A stretch of DNA of 64,000 nt from NCBI RefSeq assembly GCF_016909495.1, contig NZ_JAFBFW010000003.1, positions 434,001 to 498,000 on the forward strand. Reading direction: 5' to 3'. Under the pieces are notes generated by a model. The model worked only from the letters and a program-made list of their open reading frames with translations, was not told the origin of the DNA and did not search any database. Origin of the DNA: Pantoea coffeiphila. GTDB lineage: Bacteria > Pseudomonadota > Gammaproteobacteria > Enterobacterales > Enterobacteriaceae. A program made the translations under genes and the position numbers. Each line of letters opens with the position of its first letter. Within the stretch, counting starts at the first letter, position 1. Positions 20,896-29,167 of the stretch are shown in pieces.

Positions 20896-21042
20896 ATTCT
20901 CAGGGCGGGGCGAAATTCCCCACCGGCGGTAAATCAGCTTCGGCTGAAAGCCCGCGAGCGCTTCAGGGTCATTCCTGAAGGACAGCAGATCCGGTGTAAT
21001 TCCGGGGCCGACGGTTAGAGTCCGGATGGGAGAGAGTAACGT
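20896..21042 (+). ncRNA. FMN riboswitch (RFN element)
   Basis: The conserved RFN core is clear: CAGGGCGGGGCGAAATTCCC, CACCGGCGGTAAATC, AAAGCCCGCGAGCG, a variable hairpin (CTTCAGG...CCTGAAG), GATCCGGTGTAATTCCGGGG, CCGACGGTTAGAGTCCGGAT and GGGAGAGAGTAACG. It precedes ribB as in E. coli and should reduce ribB expression when FMN is bound. The following 105 bp is the expression platform; a T-run is at 21073-21080 and a segment at 21057-21064 is complementary to 20954-20961 inside the aptamer. Confidence 0.96.
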
Positions 21043-21149
21043 ATCTTGTCGGGCCTGCGCTCGCCTCGCGTTATTTTTTTGTCACAGCTTGACACTCCTA
21101 AGCACGCCCTGATTCTGGTAACCCATACATTTATTAAGGTTTATTTACC

Positions 21150-21806
21150 ATGAATCAGTCGCTACTTTCTGAATTTGGCACGCCTGAACAGCGTGTAACC
21201 CGTGCTATCGAAGCGCTTCGCGCTGGCCGCGGTGTAATGGTTTTAGATGATGAAGATCGTGAAAATGAAGGTGATATGATCTTCGCCGCCGAAACCATGA
21301 CCGTAGAACAGATGGCATTAACCATTCGTCACGGCAGCGGTATCGTCTGCCTTTGTCTGACCGAAGAACGTCTTGGTCAGCTTGACCTGCCAATGATGGT
21401 TGAAGATAACACCAGCGCCTACGGCACCGGTTTCACCGTCACCATCGAAGCTGCGCAGGGTGTCACCACCGGCGTTTCCGCTTCAGACCGCATCACCACT
21501 ATCCGTACCGCTATTGCTGATGATGCCAAGCCTGCCGATCTGAATCGTCCTGGTCACGTCTTCCCGCTGCGCGGTCGTGCTGGCGGCGTGCTGACCCGCG
21601 GTGGGCACACCGAAGCCACTATCGATCTGGTGACGCTGGCGGGCTTCAAGCCGGCGGGCGTGCTGTGTGAGCTGACTAACGATGATGGTTCAATGGCACA
21701 TGCGGCGGAAGTCGTTGTCTTCGCTAAGCAGCATGACATGCCGGTCGTCACTATCGAAGATCTGGTGGCTTATCGCCGTAGCCACGAAACGCTCCAGGCC
21801 AGCTAA
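21150..21806 (+). CDS. ribB: 3,4-dihydroxy-2-butanone-4-phosphate synthase
   Basis: RibB turns ribulose 5-phosphate into the four-carbon riboflavin precursor plus formate. The 218 residues compare with 217 in E. coli. The acidic active-site loop [16 protein letters not shown] is at about residues 33-48, and [20 protein letters not shown] and TIEDLVAYR are intact. It is monofunctional, without the GTP cyclohydrolase II domain. It is controlled by the FMN riboswitch in its leader and ends with a hairpin and a 7-bp tandem repeat array. Confidence 0.98.
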   Translation: MNQSLLSEFGTPEQRVTRAIEALRAGRGVMVLDDEDRENEGDMIFAAETMTVEQMALTIRHGSGIVCLCLTEERLGQLDLPMMVEDNTSAYGTGFTVTIEAAQGVTTGVSASDRITTIRTAIADDAKPADLNRPGHVFPLRGRAGGVLTRGGHTEATIDLVTLAGFKPAGVLCELTNDDGSMAHAAEVVVFAKQHDMPVVTIEDLVAYRRSHETLQAS

Positions 21807-21814
21807 TCTTCTCT

Positions 21815-21833
21815 GGGCCGGTTTACCCGGCCC
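21815..21833 (+). terminator. ribB terminator hairpin
   Basis: GGGCCGG and CCGGCCC form a 7-bp stem with a 5-nt loop, beginning 8 nt after the ribB stop codon and followed by TGTTAATTTAT. Confidence 0.6.
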
Positions 21834-21844
21834 TGTTAATTTAT

Positions 21845-21912
21845 CCTGCTTCCTGCTTCCTGCTTCCTGCTTCCTGCTTCCTGCTTCCTGCTTCCTGCTT
21901 CCTGCTTCCTGC
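21845..21912 (+). repeat. (CCTGCTT)n tandem repeat, about 9.7 copies
   Basis: Nine perfect copies of the heptamer CCTGCTT run head to tail from 21845 to 21907, followed by a partial copy CCTGC. The array lies between ribB and ygiD, outside any supported gene. Such heptamer arrays change copy number by slipped-strand mispairing. It is not a CRISPR array because it has no spacers. Confidence 0.97.
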
Positions 21913-22075
21913 CTTCAGACCACAGCGGCAGTCTTGATGTACATCAGCCAACCGTCATCCATTCTGCAATCTCTGTTCAAATTATCTGAATATCTTCATC
22001 AGGGTTATCCAGGTTCATCACGATACATATGGGCGTAATGTAAGCGTCATTGAACGAACACTTCTGGAGTAAACC

Positions 22076-22861
22076 ATGAGTCACCAACGTATGCCCGCAC
22101 TCTTCCTTGGCCACGGTAGCCCGATGAATGTGCTGGAAGAGAATATCTATACCGAAACCTGGCGCAAGCTGGGTGAGACCTTACCGAAGCCAAAAGCGAT
22201 TATTGCGGTTTCCGCGCACTGGTATACGCGCGGAACGGCGGTTACCGCGATGGAGAAACCACGTACCATTCATGATTTTGGTGGTTTCCCGCAGGCCCTG
22301 TTTGACACGCGCTATCCTGCTCCTGGTTCCCCGGCGCTGGCCCGCCAGATTGCGGAAGTGCTGTCGCCGGTTGACGTTCAGCTCGATCAGGAGTGGGGCT
22401 TTGACCACGGTTCCTGGGGAGTGTTAATTAAGATGTACCCGGATGCCGATATTCCGGTTGTTCAGCTGAGCATTGATGGCACAAAACCAGCAGCGTATCA
22501 CTTTGAGCTGGGACGCAAACTGGCGCTACTGCGCGAGCAGGGCGTGATGATCGTTGCCAGCGGCAACGTAGTGCATAACCTGCGTATGGTTCGCTGGCAG
22601 GGAGAAGCACCAGCCTATCCGTGGGCTGAGTCGTTTAATCAGTACGTGCGCGATAATCTGGCATGGCAGGGTGAGGATGCTCAGCATCCGCTGGTTAACT
22701 TTATGCAGCATGAGGGCGCGGCGCTGTCGAATCCAACGCCAGAGCACTATCTGCCACTGCTTTACGTGCTGGGCGCCAGGGCGCAGGATGAAGCGGTAAC
22801 CGTGCCGGTGGATGGCATTGTGATGGGGTCGTTGAGTATGCTGTCCGTGCAGGTGGGCTAA
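22076..22861 (+). CDS. ygiD: 4,5-DOPA-extradiol-dioxygenase-like protein YgiD
   Basis: The 261-residue protein belongs to the LigB/DODA class III extradiol dioxygenases that use a non-haem metal; E. coli YgiD cleaves L-DOPA to betalamic-acid precursors in vitro. Candidate metal ligands are the His in LFLGHGSPMNV (residues about 10-20), the AHWYTRGT region and the His in WGFDHGSWGVL (near residue 122). The body matches the YgiD pattern, including SGNVVHNLRMV. Its physiological role is unclear. It is convergent with ygiC. Confidence 0.9.
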   Translation: MSHQRMPALFLGHGSPMNVLEENIYTETWRKLGETLPKPKAIIAVSAHWYTRGTAVTAMEKPRTIHDFGGFPQALFDTRYPAPGSPALARQIAEVLSPVDVQLDQEWGFDHGSWGVLIKMYPDADIPVVQLSIDGTKPAAYHFELGRKLALLREQGVMIVASGNVVHNLRMVRWQGEAPAYPWAESFNQYVRDNLAWQGEDAQHPLVNFMQHEGAALSNPTPEHYLPLLYVLGARAQDEAVTVPVDGIVMGSLSMLSVQVG

Positions 22862-22891
22862 ACTGCCAGGATGACTTGCCGCTTTGATATT

Positions 22892-22911
22892 GGGCGAGGG
22901 GAACCTCGCCC
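22892..22911. terminator. Bidirectional terminator ygiD/ygiC
   Basis: GGGCGAGG and CCTCGCCC enclose a GGAA tetraloop between the convergent ygiD and ygiC stops, followed by GAAAAG on the plus strand. Confidence 0.65.
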
Positions 22912-22918
22912 GAAAAGA

Positions 22919-24079
22919 TTACTCGATAAACGCGTGCGGATAGAAGCGTGACAGATCCTGGGTGATCAGTTCGCGATCTTCCCTCAGGCCAATTCCCGCT
23001 GGCTGATCGTCGATCAGCCAGGAACCGATCAGCGTATAGCTGTCGCCAAACTTCGGCAGCGGATGGAACTGCTGGACGATCATTCCCTCTTCGCCGTAAG
23101 GCCCGTCAACGCGGGCGATCTCTTTACCATTTTCCACGATGCGAATATTCGCGCCTTCACGGGAAAACAGTGGCTTAACCACGTATTTATCCATATGCGG
23201 CACGTTATCTTCGGCAAAGTAAGCGGCAAGCAGATTCGGGTGATTAGGGAACATTTTCCATAGCAGCGGCAGCATCGCTTTATTGGAAATGATGCTCTTC
23301 CATCCCGGCTCCAGCCAGCGCACACCGGCATCGGCAAGCTTAGTGGAGAACATCTCGCGCAGCATAAACTCCCAGGGATAGAGTTTAAACATGTTGCTTA
23401 TCACCTGGTCATTTACATCGGTGAACTGGCCTTTTTCCCCCAGACCAATCTCGTCTATAAACAGGAATTCACTCGGTAAACCGGCCTCGGTCGCGCAGTC
23501 CTGCAAATATTGCACCGTGGCGCGATCTTCTTCAGTATCGCGGCAGCAGGAGAAGTGGAGCAGGCCAAAACCGTGTTTCTGATGCAGATCGGCAAAACGT
23601 TCGATCAGCTTTTCCTGCAGGCTGTTGAACTGATCGCTGCCTGCCGGAAGGTTCCCGGCGTTAAGCTGTTCTTCCAGCCAGACCCACTGGAAGAATGCGG
23701 CTTCATAAAGTGAGGTTGGCGTATCGGCGTTATTCTCCAGCAGCTTGGCAGGAGAGTGGCCGTCCCACGCAAGGTCTAAACGGGAGTAGAGCGATGGCTG
23801 GCCGCTTTTCCAGGATTCCCGCACGAAATCCCAGGTGTGCTTAGGAATGCGAAACTTCTCCAGCAGCTCTTCGCTGCCGGTGACCAAATCCACCGCCTGT
23901 AAACACATCTGATGAATTTCGCTGGTGACATCTTCCAGAGTTTCAATCTGCTGCAGGGTAAACTGATAGTAGGCGTCTTCACACCAGTAAGGCTCGCCGT
24001 ACATGGTGTGGAAGTTAAAACCGTACTCAGTGGCTTTTGCTCGCCAGTCAGGACGCTCAGCAATAGCAATGCGTTTCAT
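22919..24079 (-). CDS. ygiC: Glutathionylspermidine synthase-like ATP-grasp protein YgiC
   Basis: The 386 residues match E. coli YgiC in length. The protein resembles the C-terminal ATP-grasp synthetase half of glutathionylspermidine synthetase ([20 protein letters not shown] start; [15 protein letters not shown] nucleotide-binding stretch; final [19 protein letters not shown]). It is predicted to be a carboxylate-amine ligase, with a substrate not established. It lies 6 bp after the ygiB stop codon, so the two are co-transcribed, probably with tolC upstream as in the E. coli tolC-ygiABC operon. Confidence 0.93.
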   Translation of the reverse strand: MKRIAIAERPDWRAKATEYGFNFHTMYGEPYWCEDAYYQFTLQQIETLEDVTSEIHQMCLQAVDLVTGSEELLEKFRIPKHTWDFVRESWKSGQPSLYSRLDLAWDGHSPAKLLENNADTPTSLYEAAFFQWVWLEEQLNAGNLPAGSDQFNSLQEKLIERFADLHQKHGFGLLHFSCCRDTEEDRATVQYLQDCATEAGLPSEFLFIDEIGLGEKGQFTDVNDQVISNMFKLYPWEFMLREMFSTKLADAGVRWLEPGWKSIISNKAMLPLLWKMFPNHPNLLAAYFAEDNVPHMDKYVVKPLFSREGANIRIVENGKEIARVDGPYGEEGMIVQQFHPLPKFGDSYTLIGSWLIDDQPAGIGLREDRELITQDLSRFYPHAFIE

Positions 24080-24085
24080 CCGGCG

Positions 24086-24763
24086 TTAGCCCCCTAAACT
24101 GCGGCTGGTGGTGCTGGAACGATTGCTGCCGGACGCACTGCTACGCTGCATGGTGGATTGTTTCGCCACGCTTTCACCAAAGCCACCGCGCGTTACCGTG
24201 CTGGTGGTTGCAGGTTTCGGCGCCATCGCTGTTTTCGGTACGTTCATCGTGCGGCCTGATACGGCCGGGCCATAGCTCTTACCAGCGGCATCCACGAACT
24301 TACCGTTAGCCGGGCTGGCCGGGTTTTTTGAGCTAAAGAGTGGCTGCTGCTGTCCCATGCCCCCGCTCATCATTCGTCCCATCATGTAACCGGCCATCAG
24401 CGGCATCCAGAAACTGCCGCTGGACTGATTTTCCGCATTGGTGGTTACACCAGCCTGTGCCGGAGCCTGCTGACACTGACCTTCACCGAATTCGGCCACG
24501 CAGTCTTCACGGCTGGCATACTTGGGTGCGGTCTTAACGGCTTCTTCTTTCGCTTTATTAAATGCGACCGTGCACTGCTCTGATTTACCCGGATTGGCGC
24601 TGGAGCAGTCATCCGCATTCTGATACATCGAAACGCTTTCGTCCGTTTGCTCACAGCCCGCCAGCATAATGACTGCGGTCACCGCAAGGGCCACCGGCGT
24701 TAAATGACGTGCGCCCCAGCTTTTACGAAAAGAGGCGTGATTGATCTGTTTAGTCCGTTTCAT
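24086..24763 (-). CDS. ygiB: DUF1190 lipoprotein-like protein YgiB
   Basis: The ATG at 24763 ([20 protein letters not shown]) follows an AGGA site and matches the E. coli start, giving 225 residues. The N-terminal membrane segment ends in MLAGCEQ, a lipobox-like LAGC, so it may be a lipoprotein. The conserved [17 protein letters not shown] segment with paired cysteines, the glycine-rich [19 protein letters not shown] and the Ser/Arg-rich tail follow. Function unknown; co-expression with ygiC and tolC suggests an envelope role. Confidence 0.93.
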   Translation of the reverse strand: MKRTKQINHASFRKSWGARHLTPVALAVTAVIMLAGCEQTDESVSMYQNADDCSSANPGKSEQCTVAFNKAKEEAVKTAPKYASREDCVAEFGEGQCQQAPAQAGVTTNAENQSSGSFWMPLMAGYMMGRMMSGGMGQQQPLFSSKNPASPANGKFVDAAGKSYGPAVSGRTMNVPKTAMAPKPATTSTVTRGGFGESVAKQSTMQRSSASGSNRSSTTSRSLGG

Positions 24764-24908
24764 GGCTTTCTGTCCTGTGCCCAAAGATAGTGCATAGGAT
24801 AGGGGAACGGCGGTGAAAAATGAAGCGATGCGGCTGGATGGTACGGGGATCTTTACGTAGCTATACGTTTGATTGTGAAGGACGGCTTACAAATTGCTTT
24901 GGAAAAGC

Positions 24909-24934
24909 AGAAGGGCAGCGCAGGCTGCCCTTCT
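24909..24934 (-). terminator. tolC terminator hairpin
   Basis: AGAAGGGCAG pairs with CTGCCCTTCT around a 6-nt loop, starting 42 bp after the tolC stop. On the minus strand it is followed by GCTTTTCC. It may only partly stop transcription into ygiBC. Confidence 0.6.
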
Positions 24935-24975
24935 CTATAGATTACTGGCCGGCGGATTACCGCTGGCTTTGTAAT

Positions 24976-26382
24976 TTACTGTGCTTGAACCGAACGGCTC
25001 AAATCACGGTCGGCGGCGGCATCCTGTTTTGGATTTTCAGGTGCAACGGCATCCGGCGTGGTGGGAATATCTTTGCCGAGATGAGTATTCAGCGCCTGTA
25101 AATCTTCCTCATTGAGCGTACCCAGAGCAGATTTGATATTCAGCTGGTTAATCATATAGCTATAGCGTGCATTCGCCAGCTGCTGCTTGGCGTTGTACAG
25201 CGTTGTTGTCGCGTCCAGCACGTCAACGATGGTACGAGTACCGACCTGATAACCGGCTTCCATGGCGTCCAGGGAGCTCTGTGAAGAAACCACGGCCTGC
25301 TTATAGGCGTTGATGCTGCTGATAGACGCGTTCACGTTATTAAATGAAGAACGGACGGTCTGCACAGTGGTACGGTGGGCGCTTTCTAACTGCTCACTGT
25401 AAGACACAAATGCATACTGCGCCTGTTTGACCTGCGAGGTGACCGAGCCACCGCTGTACAGCGGCAGACTAAAGCTCAGTCCAACCTGGTTGCTGCCGCT
25501 GATATTGTCCGTGCCGGTAGAACGATCGCCGTGGTAGCGATTGTTTGACAGGCCGGTTGACGCGGTCAGACCGACGGTTGGCATATGACCGGTTTCAGCG
25601 GAGCGGATTTGCTCGCGAGCCAGGTCCTGAGACAGACGGGCGGAGAGCAGGCTAAGGTTACGGCTTTCAGCCTCTTTCAGCAGATCTTTCACCGGCTGCG
25701 GCTTATCTGTTTTGAAGCGATCCACGTTCAGCGATGCCAGGCTTGGGTAGTAATTGCCGGTTACCTGACGCAGAGACTCAACGGCGTTATCCAGGTCGTT
25801 ACGAGCGCTCACTTCGCTGGCCAGCACGCTATCGTACTGTGAACGGGCGTTCTGCACGTCGGTGATGGCGACCAGGCCCACGTTAAAGCGCTGGGTGGTT
25901 TGATCCAGCTGACGATAGATTGACTGCTTCTGCGCTTCGGTATAGGAAAGGGTATCAATCGCATTCAGAACGTTGAAATACGCCGTTGCCGTGTCCAGAA
26001 TCAGCTTCTGCTGTGCGGTCTGGTAGGTGACATCCTGAATACCGGCGGTTTTTTCCTGCAGGGTCAGCGCACGCCATTTTGACATATCAAAAATGGTCTG
26101 GGTCAGCTGCAGCGATGCGCTTTTCGTATCGCTGTTCGAATCACGAGCATCGCGATAACCGTTAGTATAGGTATAGTCCGCTCCCAACCCGAGCTGCGGT
26201 AACAGTGGGCTACGGGCTTCGTTAATTTTCTCAAAAGCAGCATCGCGATCGGCCGCTGAGCTACGAAGATCAGGGTTAGACAAACGAGCCTGCTGATAGA
26301 CCTGAAGCAGGTTTTCAGCCTGGCTGGCAACACTGAAGCCGCCCAGGCTCAGACCAATGAGTAAAGGGAGCAGTTTGTTCAT
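24976..26382 (-). CDS. tolC: Outer membrane channel protein TolC
   Basis: TolC forms the trimeric outer-membrane and periplasmic tunnel for AcrAB-type efflux and type I secretion. The ATG at 26382 is preferred because the AAGGA site is 6 nt upstream; the ATG two codons earlier is too close to it. This gives 468 residues with a signal peptide (MNKLLPLLIGLSLGGFSVAS ending at QA-EN). Two structurally repeated OEP halves follow (LSNPDLRSSAADRDAAFEKI; GYQVGTRTIVDVLDATTTLY near 385), then a Pro/Asp-rich tail. It is divergent from nudF. Confidence 0.97.
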   Translation of the reverse strand: MNKLLPLLIGLSLGGFSVASQAENLLQVYQQARLSNPDLRSSAADRDAAFEKINEARSPLLPQLGLGADYTYTNGYRDARDSNSDTKSASLQLTQTIFDMSKWRALTLQEKTAGIQDVTYQTAQQKLILDTATAYFNVLNAIDTLSYTEAQKQSIYRQLDQTTQRFNVGLVAITDVQNARSQYDSVLASEVSARNDLDNAVESLRQVTGNYYPSLASLNVDRFKTDKPQPVKDLLKEAESRNLSLLSARLSQDLAREQIRSAETGHMPTVGLTASTGLSNNRYHGDRSTGTDNISGSNQVGLSFSLPLYSGGSVTSQVKQAQYAFVSYSEQLESAHRTTVQTVRSSFNNVNASISSINAYKQAVVSSQSSLDAMEAGYQVGTRTIVDVLDATTTLYNAKQQLANARYSYMINQLNIKSALGTLNEEDLQALNTHLGKDIPTTPDAVAPENPKQDAAADRDLSRSVQAQ

Positions 26383-26593
26383 TTGCATTCCTTGTAGTGC
26401 CGCAAAATTGCTATGGTAGCGCTGGCGTAGGCCAAAAAATTATCGCCGATTCTAGCAGAGTGTGCCGATAAGGTAAGTTGGCTGAAAGTGCCATCTCGCT
26501 TTAATTTACGTAAATAATTCCTCAGAAACTACAAATCTAGCGGTATTACTATTGCACTTTTCGTCATTGCGATCATTTTCAGGAGAGGTTCCT

Positions 26594-27226
26594 ATGGCAA
26601 TCTGTAACACATTCCCGGTAACGTTTACCAAAGACGATGTAGAAATTATCGCACGAGAGACGCTTTATCGCGGTTTTTTTTCGGTGGAACGTTATCGCTT
26701 TCGCCACCGCTTGTTTAACGGTGAAATGAGTGGTGAAGTAAGCAGGGAAATTTTCGAGCGCGGCCATGCAGCGGTGCTGCTACCCTACGATCCGCTGCGT
26801 GATGAAGTCGTGCTGATCGAGCAAATACGCATTGCCTCCTGGGACACCAGCCCAACCCCGTGGAAGCTTGAGCTGGTCGCAGGAATGATTGAGGAAGGCG
26901 AAACCCCGGAAGAGGTTGCCAGACGTGAAGCCGTTGAAGAGGCCGGACTGACCGCCGGGCGCACCAAACCTATCAGCAATTACCTGTCCAGCGCGGGGGG
27001 CACGACCGAGCGATTGATAGTGTATGTTGGTGAAGTGGATGCCAGCGTGGCGAAGGGAAACCACGGACTGGAGGAAGAGAATGAGGATATTCTCGTCCAT
27101 GTGGTGAGCCGTAGTCAGGCTTATCAATGGGTGGAAGAGGGGAAAATCGATAATTCAGCTGCGATCATTGCCTTACAATGGCTCGAGTTGCACTATAAAC
27201 AACTAAGTGATGAGTGGAAGCCTTAA
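26594..27226 (+). CDS. nudF: ADP-ribose pyrophosphatase
   Basis: NudF hydrolyses ADP-ribose to AMP and ribose 5-phosphate. The ATG at 26594 follows an AGGAGAGG site and gives 210 residues (E. coli 209). The Nudix box is complete: [20 protein letters not shown] followed by AGL. It is the first gene of the nudF-yqiB-cpdA-yqiA-parE run, with 2 bp to yqiB, implying translational coupling. tolC is divergent. Confidence 0.96.
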   Translation: MAICNTFPVTFTKDDVEIIARETLYRGFFSVERYRFRHRLFNGEMSGEVSREIFERGHAAVLLPYDPLRDEVVLIEQIRIASWDTSPTPWKLELVAGMIEEGETPEEVARREAVEEAGLTAGRTKPISNYLSSAGGTTERLIVYVGEVDASVAKGNHGLEEENEDILVHVVSRSQAYQWVEEGKIDNSAAIIALQWLELHYKQLSDEWKP

Positions 27227-27228
27227 CG

Positions 27229-27651
27229 ATGAAGCGTTACGTTCCTGACTTTCCCGAAATGATGCGCGTGTGCGAAACTAACTTTGCACAACTGCGGCGC
27301 TTACTTCCGCGTGACGACCAGGCCGGAGTGTCAGTGGCGTACCAGGTAAATGGTGCCAGCTATCAAATTACCATTTTGGAATCGACGCGTTACACCACGC
27401 TGGTGGAGATTAAGCAAACCGCCCCGGCCGTGAGCTACTGGAGTCTGCCTTCTATGTCGGTCAGGCTCTATCACGATGCCATGGTGGCGGAAGTGTGTTC
27501 AACACAGCAGATCTACCGATTTAAAGCACGCTATGATTATCCTAATAAAAAGCTGCATCAGCGTGATGAAAAACACCAGATTAACCAGTTTCTGGCGGAA
27601 TGGCTGCGCTACTGTTTATCACATGGAGCGGTAGCCGTTCCGGTTTGTTGA
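27229..27651 (+). CDS. yqiB: DUF1249 family protein YqiB
   Basis: The 140-residue protein equals E. coli YqiB in length ([20 protein letters not shown] start; [20 protein letters not shown] near the end). It is a small soluble protein with no known activity. It starts 2 bp after nudF stops and is followed by cpdA after 48 bp, so it is co-transcribed with nucleotide-metabolism genes. Confidence 0.93.
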   Translation: MKRYVPDFPEMMRVCETNFAQLRRLLPRDDQAGVSVAYQVNGASYQITILESTRYTTLVEIKQTAPAVSYWSLPSMSVRLYHDAMVAEVCSTQQIYRFKARYDYPNKKLHQRDEKHQINQFLAEWLRYCLSHGAVAVPVC

Positions 27652-27699
27652 ACCCGCTGCAACACGTTAGCAAGAGAGCGGTAACCCTAAGGACTTTGA

Positions 27700-28527
27700 T
27701 TGGATAGCTTGTTGAAACTTCCTGTGGCGAGTGGGTCCAGTATCAGGATTTTACAGATAACGGATACTCACCTTTTTGCAGGCAAACATGAAACGCTGCT
27801 GGGTGTGAATACCTGGGCCAGTTATGAAGCGGTGTTGGAAGCCATCGCGGCACAACGTCGGCATTATGACCTGATCGTTGCTACCGGCGATCTTGCTCAG
27901 GATCACACTACCGAAGCCTATCAGCATTTTGCTGAGGGTATCGCTCGTCTGCCTGCTCCTTGCGTCTGGCTGCCTGGCAACCATGACTTTCAGCCGACGA
28001 TGTTCAGTACGTTGGCAAGCGCTAGCATAGCCGATGAAAAACACGTCCTGATCGGCGACTGCTGGCAGGTTGTGCTGTTGGATAGTCAGGTTTTTGGCGT
28101 GCCCCATGGCGAGCTGAGTGAGTATCAGCTTGAATGGCTGGATAAAACGCTGGCCAGGGAGCCGCATCGGCATACGCTGGTTTTGCTTCACCACCATCCC
28201 CTGCCTTCTGGCTGTACGTGGCTCGATCAGCACGGCCTGCGAAATCCACATATGTTGGATGCCGTGCTGCAGCGTTATCCGCTGGCGAAAACGCTACTCT
28301 GTGGCCATATTCATCAGGAACTGGACCTTGAATGGCAGGGCCGACGCGTGCTGGCTTCTCCTTCAACCTGCGTGCAATTCAAGCCGCACTGCACCAACTT
28401 TACCATTGACGCAGAATCTCCCGGCTGGCGCTGGCTCAATCTGTTCGATGATGGCCGCTTAGAAACTGAAGTCTGTAGGCTGACAACGCGAATTTTCAGC
28501 CCTGACCTGGATTCGGAAGGTTACTGA
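27700..28527 (+). CDS. cpdA: 3',5'-cyclic-AMP phosphodiesterase
   Basis: CpdA hydrolyses cAMP and so tunes CRP-dependent expression. The start is a TTG at 27700 with AAGGA eight nt upstream; the resulting MDSLLKLPVASG aligns with the start of E. coli CpdA, and the length is 275 residues. All metallophosphoesterase motifs are present: ITDTHLF, ATGDLAQD, LPGNHDF, LLHHHPLP and LCGHIHQE. It ends 3 bp before yqiA. Confidence 0.96.
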   Translation: MDSLLKLPVASGSSIRILQITDTHLFAGKHETLLGVNTWASYEAVLEAIAAQRRHYDLIVATGDLAQDHTTEAYQHFAEGIARLPAPCVWLPGNHDFQPTMFSTLASASIADEKHVLIGDCWQVVLLDSQVFGVPHGELSEYQLEWLDKTLAREPHRHTLVLLHHHPLPSGCTWLDQHGLRNPHMLDAVLQRYPLAKTLLCGHIHQELDLEWQGRRVLASPSTCVQFKPHCTNFTIDAESPGWRWLNLFDDGRLETEVCRLTTRIFSPDLDSEGY

Positions 28528-28530
28528 TCG

Positions 28531-29115
28531 ATGGCGACGCTGCTCTACCTTCACGGTTTTAACAGCTCACCCCGTTCGGCTAAAGCGACCGCGTTCGGTC
28601 GCTGGCTGGGGGAGCACCATCCGTCGATCAATTTGCTGGTTCCGCAACTCCCTGCCTTTCCGGCTGAAGCGGCGGCACTGCTTGAAAATATCGTATTGCA
28701 GGCGTCAGGGGAGCCGCTGGGCATCATCGGCTCATCGCTTGGCGGATATTATGCGACCTGGCTTTCCCAGTGTTTTACGCTGCCTGCGGTGGTGGTGAAT
28801 CCCGCCGTGAGGCCGTTTGAGCTGCTGGTAGATTTCCTCGGGGAAAATCAGAACCCCTACACCGGCCAGCAATATGTGTTAGAGTCGCGCCATATTTACG
28901 ATCTAAAAGTGATGCAGATTGACCCGTTAGAGTCGCCGGATTTGATCTGGCTGCTGCAACAAACGGGTGATGAAGTGCTCGACTACCGTCAGGCCCTGGA
29001 CTATTACAGCGCCTGTCGCCAGACGGTAGAAGAGGGCGGAAATCATGCTTTTATCGGATTCGAACGCCATTTCTCCGCTATGTTTGATTTCCTGGGGCTA
29101 ACCTCGCAAGCGTGA
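28531..29115 (+). CDS. yqiA: Esterase YqiA
   Basis: The 194-residue alpha/beta-hydrolase (E. coli 193) hydrolyses short acyl esters in vitro. The oxyanion/strand motif [14 protein letters not shown] is at residues about 6-19, and the nucleophile elbow [12 protein letters not shown] is near residue 70. The late GNHAF(I)GFERH region supplies the catalytic His. It is tightly packed between cpdA and parE (52 bp to parE), which preserves the E. coli order. Confidence 0.94.
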   Translation: MATLLYLHGFNSSPRSAKATAFGRWLGEHHPSINLLVPQLPAFPAEAAALLENIVLQASGEPLGIIGSSLGGYYATWLSQCFTLPAVVVNPAVRPFELLVDFLGENQNPYTGQQYVLESRHIYDLKVMQIDPLESPDLIWLLQQTGDEVLDYRQALDYYSACRQTVEEGGNHAFIGFERHFSAMFDFLGLTSQA

Positions 29116-29167
29116 AATCAAACGGAGTTTGGGCAATCATTTTTAGCCACTAATTCAGATTGTTACC

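Noticed and set aside
21845..21912. CRISPR-like repeat array
   Set aside because: The 7-bp units are directly adjacent with no spacers and no cas genes are in the window.
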